Origin: Vitreoscilla stercoraria DSM 513
Lineage (GTDB): Bacteria > Pseudomonadota > Gammaproteobacteria > Burkholderiales > Neisseriaceae
DNA length: 64,000 nt
NCBI RefSeq assembly: GCF_000382305.1
Contig: NZ_KB908022.1
Coordinates: 1-64,000, forward strand
Direction of reading: 5' to 3'
The position numbers and the translations under genes are program-made. Below are positions 62,085 to 64,000 of the stretch, in pieces; within the stretch, counting starts at the first letter, position 1, and each line of letters begins with the position of its first letter. The notes under the pieces are model-generated. The model worked only from the letters and a program-made list of their open reading frames with translations, was not told where the DNA came from and did not search any database.

Positions 62085-62675
62085 ATGACGAAATTAGAAA
62101 CTTTACAGGCCGCCTTAAAAGAAGCGTTGGGCGAAAAAATCAGCCACATGAAGGCTGATTTGGGTCGTGTGACGATTGAATGTCGTGCTGCTGATTATTT
62201 GGATGTGATGCAAATTTTGCGTGACCATCCAAAATTGCAATTTGAGCAATTGATTGATTTGTGCGGTATGGATTACAGCCAATACCGTGAAGAAGCTTGG
62301 GATGGTTTCCGCTTTGCAGCGGTGTCTCAATTATTGTCTGTGGCTTTGAATCAGCGTTTGTGCGTGAAAGTCTTTGCTGAAGACGATGATTTGCCTATCG
62401 TGGATTCGGTGACTGCCATTTACAACTCAGCAGATTGGTATGAACGTGAAGCCTTCGATTTGTATGGCATTTTGTTCAACAACCATCCTGACTTGCGTCG
62501 CATTTTGACCGATTATGGTTTTGTGGGTCATCCATTCCGCAAAGATTTCCCTATCTCAGGTTACGTAGAAGTGATTTACGATCAAGAACAAGAACGTGTG
62601 GTTTACCAACCTGTAACCATTGAGCCGCGTGAGATTACCCCACGCATCGTTCGAGAGGAGCAGTACGGTGGCTAA
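62085..62675 (+). CDS. nuoC: NADH-quinone oxidoreductase subunit C
   Basis: NuoC is a peripheral subunit in the connecting part of complex I. The 196-residue protein has the signature WYEREAFDLYGILFNNHPDL followed by RRILTDYGFVGHPFRKDFP. It is separate from NuoD, as in beta-proteobacteria, rather than fused. AAGAGG precedes the ATG. A DUS lies at its 5' end (62102-62119). Confidence 0.98.
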   Translation: MTKLETLQAALKEALGEKISHMKADLGRVTIECRAADYLDVMQILRDHPKLQFEQLIDLCGMDYSQYREEAWDGFRFAAVSQLLSVALNQRLCVKVFAEDDDLPIVDSVTAIYNSADWYEREAFDLYGILFNNHPDLRRILTDYGFVGHPFRKDFPISGYVEVIYDQEQERVVYQPVTIEPREITPRIVREEQYGG

Positions 62676-63921
62676 ACTTAGAAATTACACCATTAACTTC
62701 GGCCCACAACACCCGTCTGCGCACGGTGTGTTGCGTTTGATTTTGGAACTAGAAGGTGAAACGATCGTTCGTGCGGATCCGCACATCGGTTTGTTGCACC
62801 GTGGTACTGAAAAATTAGCCGAAACCCGCACTTTCATTCAAAACTTACCATACATGGACCGCTTGGACTATGTATCGATGATGTGTAATGAACAAGCTTA
62901 TTGCTTGGCGATTGAAAAAATGGCTGGCATTGAAGTGCCAATTCGTGCGCAATACATCCGTGTGATGTTTGCTGAAATCACCCGTATCTTGAACCATTTG
63001 ATGAATATTGGTGCACAAGGTTTGGACGTGGGCGCGATGACGGTGATTTTGTATTGCTTCCGTGAACGCGAAGATTTGATGGACATGTACGAGGCTGTTT
63101 CTGGCGCACGTTTACATGCCGCTTATTTCCGTCCAGGTGGTGTGTACCGTGATTTGCCTGATTTCATGCCTAAGTATGAAAGCAACAAATTCCACAGTGC
63201 CAAGCAATTGAAACAAATGAACCAAGCGCGTGAAGGCTCTTTGTTAGATTTCATCGAAGACTTTACCAACCGTTTCCCAGCGTGTGTGGACGAGTATGAA
63301 AACTTGTTGACCGACAACCGTATTTGGAAGCAGCGTTTGGTGAATATTGGTGTGGTAACGCCTGAACGTGCTTTGAACAAAGGTTTCACGGGCGTGATGT
63401 TGCGTGGTTCTGGCATTGAATGGGATGTGCGTAAAACGCAACCTTACGATGTTTATGCCAATATGGATTTCGACATTCCTGTAGGTGTTAATGGTGATTG
63501 TTACGACCGTTACTTGTGCCGTATCCAAGAAATGCGCGAATCTAACAAAATCATCAAACAGTGTATCCAATGGTTGCGTGCAAACCCAGGTCCTGTGATT
63601 ACCCAAGACCATAAATTTGCGCCGCCTAGCCGTGTTTCGATGAAAGAAAACATGGAAGAGTTGATTCACCACTTTAAATTCTTTACCGAAGGCATGCACA
63701 TTCCTGAAGGCGAGATTTATGTGGGTACTGAACATCCTAAAGGTGAGTTTGGTGTGTATGTGGTGTCTGATGGCGCTAACAAACCATACCGTTTAAAAAT
63801 CCGTGCACCTGGTTTTGCACACTTGCAAGGTATTGATGAGATGTCACGCGGTCACATGATTTCTGACGTGGTGGCGATTATCGGTACCCAAGACATCGTA
63901 TTTGGGGAGGTTGACCGATAA
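62668..63921 (+). CDS. nuoD: NADH-quinone oxidoreductase subunit D
   Basis: NuoD, the 49-kDa-type subunit, forms part of the quinone site. I start it at GTG 62668, which follows GAGAGGAG, giving AKLRNYTINFGPQHPSAHG after the initiator Met; 417 residues. The frame extends upstream inside nuoC but without support. LHRGTEKLAETRT, the ELRE-type helices and the end GQDIVFGEVDR-like (IIGTQDIVFGEVDR) are as expected. It overlaps nuoC by 8 bases and nuoE by 1. Confidence 0.97.
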   Translation: MAKLRNYTINFGPQHPSAHGVLRLILELEGETIVRADPHIGLLHRGTEKLAETRTFIQNLPYMDRLDYVSMMCNEQAYCLAIEKMAGIEVPIRAQYIRVMFAEITRILNHLMNIGAQGLDVGAMTVILYCFREREDLMDMYEAVSGARLHAAYFRPGGVYRDLPDFMPKYESNKFHSAKQLKQMNQAREGSLLDFIEDFTNRFPACVDEYENLLTDNRIWKQRLVNIGVVTPERALNKGFTGVMLRGSGIEWDVRKTQPYDVYANMDFDIPVGVNGDCYDRYLCRIQEMRESNKIIKQCIQWLRANPGPVITQDHKFAPPSRVSMKENMEELIHHFKFFTEGMHIPEGEIYVGTEHPKGEFGVYVVSDGANKPYRLKIRAPGFAHLQGIDEMSRGHMISDVVAIIGTQDIVFGEVDR

Positions 63922-64000
63922 TGTTGTCAGCTGAATCGTTAAAACAAATTGACTTTGAATTGGCCAAATACCCGAAAGAACGCAATCGTTCTGCCATTAT
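63921..64000 (+). CDS. nuoE: NADH-quinone oxidoreductase subunit E (partial)
   Basis: Only the first 26 codons are in the window (MLSAESLKQIDFELAKYPKE...). They match the N-terminus of NuoE of Neisseriaceae, the 2Fe-2S thioredoxin-fold subunit of the NADH-oxidising module. The start codon overlaps the nuoD stop by one base. The gene runs off the right end. Confidence 0.9.
   Translation, partial: MLSAESLKQIDFELAKYPKERNRSAI

Overview
The window comes from a chromosome of a beta-proteobacterium of the family Neisseriaceae. The evidence is the sum of several things: a Neisseria-like 5S rRNA; a FarR-type MarR regulator; the zipA-ligA-galU and pilS-pilR pairs; a trimeric autotransporter with an extended signal peptide; nuoABCDE in the Neisseria layout; and dozens of copies of a short motif that looks and behaves like a DNA uptake sequence (DUS), AAGCG(T/G)CCTG(T/A)AA. 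I do not recall this motif among described DUS dialects. I cannot name the genus.

Layout. 0-6.5 kb: end of an rRNA operon (5S), a small unknown ORF, pgk, hemH, ftsK, anmK. 6.7-12.1 kb: tRNA-Arg(CCG), then a decaying metabolic patch (a flavoprotein with an in-frame TAG, and an ABC substrate-binding lipoprotein whose signal peptide is out of frame with a start), an amine oxidase-like flavoenzyme and a thioesterase. 12.2-15.3 kb: a three-gene accessory module, a MotA-like protein with a long coiled-coil tail, a MotB/OmpA-like protein and an HNH nuclease. It resembles a compact Zorya (type II-like) anti-phage system and is the best candidate here for an under-described system. 15.3-22.2 kb: hisD, an ankyrin protein and four glycosyltransferase-type genes, probably for surface glycan or LOS. 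22.3-23.9 kb: fba and farR.

24.6-33.3 kb: an eight-gene operon on the minus strand in which each gene overlaps the next: RDD protein, SpoIIM-like, DUF4129-like, DUF4350-like, MoxR ATPase, DUF58, rsmJ and a Nudix hydrolase. 33.4-36.5 kb: pilS and a pilR interrupted by a T7 homopolymer frameshift. 36.5-42 kb: parC, a TerC-family gene and an acyl-CoA dehydrogenase. 42-49.8 kb: ampD, zipA, ligA, galU, an aldehyde dehydrogenase homologue that has lost its catalytic residues, a rhodanese and a Pcm-like methyltransferase. 49.9-53.6 kb: a 1,216-residue trimeric autotransporter adhesin with internal repeats of about 0.7 kb. 54-59.4 kb: a PiT phosphate transporter and pstSCAB. 59.7-64 kb: tpiA, secG, tRNA-Leu(GAG) and the start of the nuo operon, preceded by a strong Fur-box-like sequence and a 21-bp palindrome.

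How the parts connect. AnmK and AmpD both serve cell-wall recycling. Pgk, Fba and TpiA serve central carbon flow, and Nuo serves respiration. PilS/PilR, the adhesin and the glycosyltransferases shape the cell surface. DUS hairpins serve as terminators between most transcription units and flank the Zorya-like module, so that module could move by natural transformation. Three genes carry single lesions that would inactivate them (flavoprotein, binding lipoprotein, pilR). Whether these are biological or sequencing errors cannot be settled from this sequence alone.
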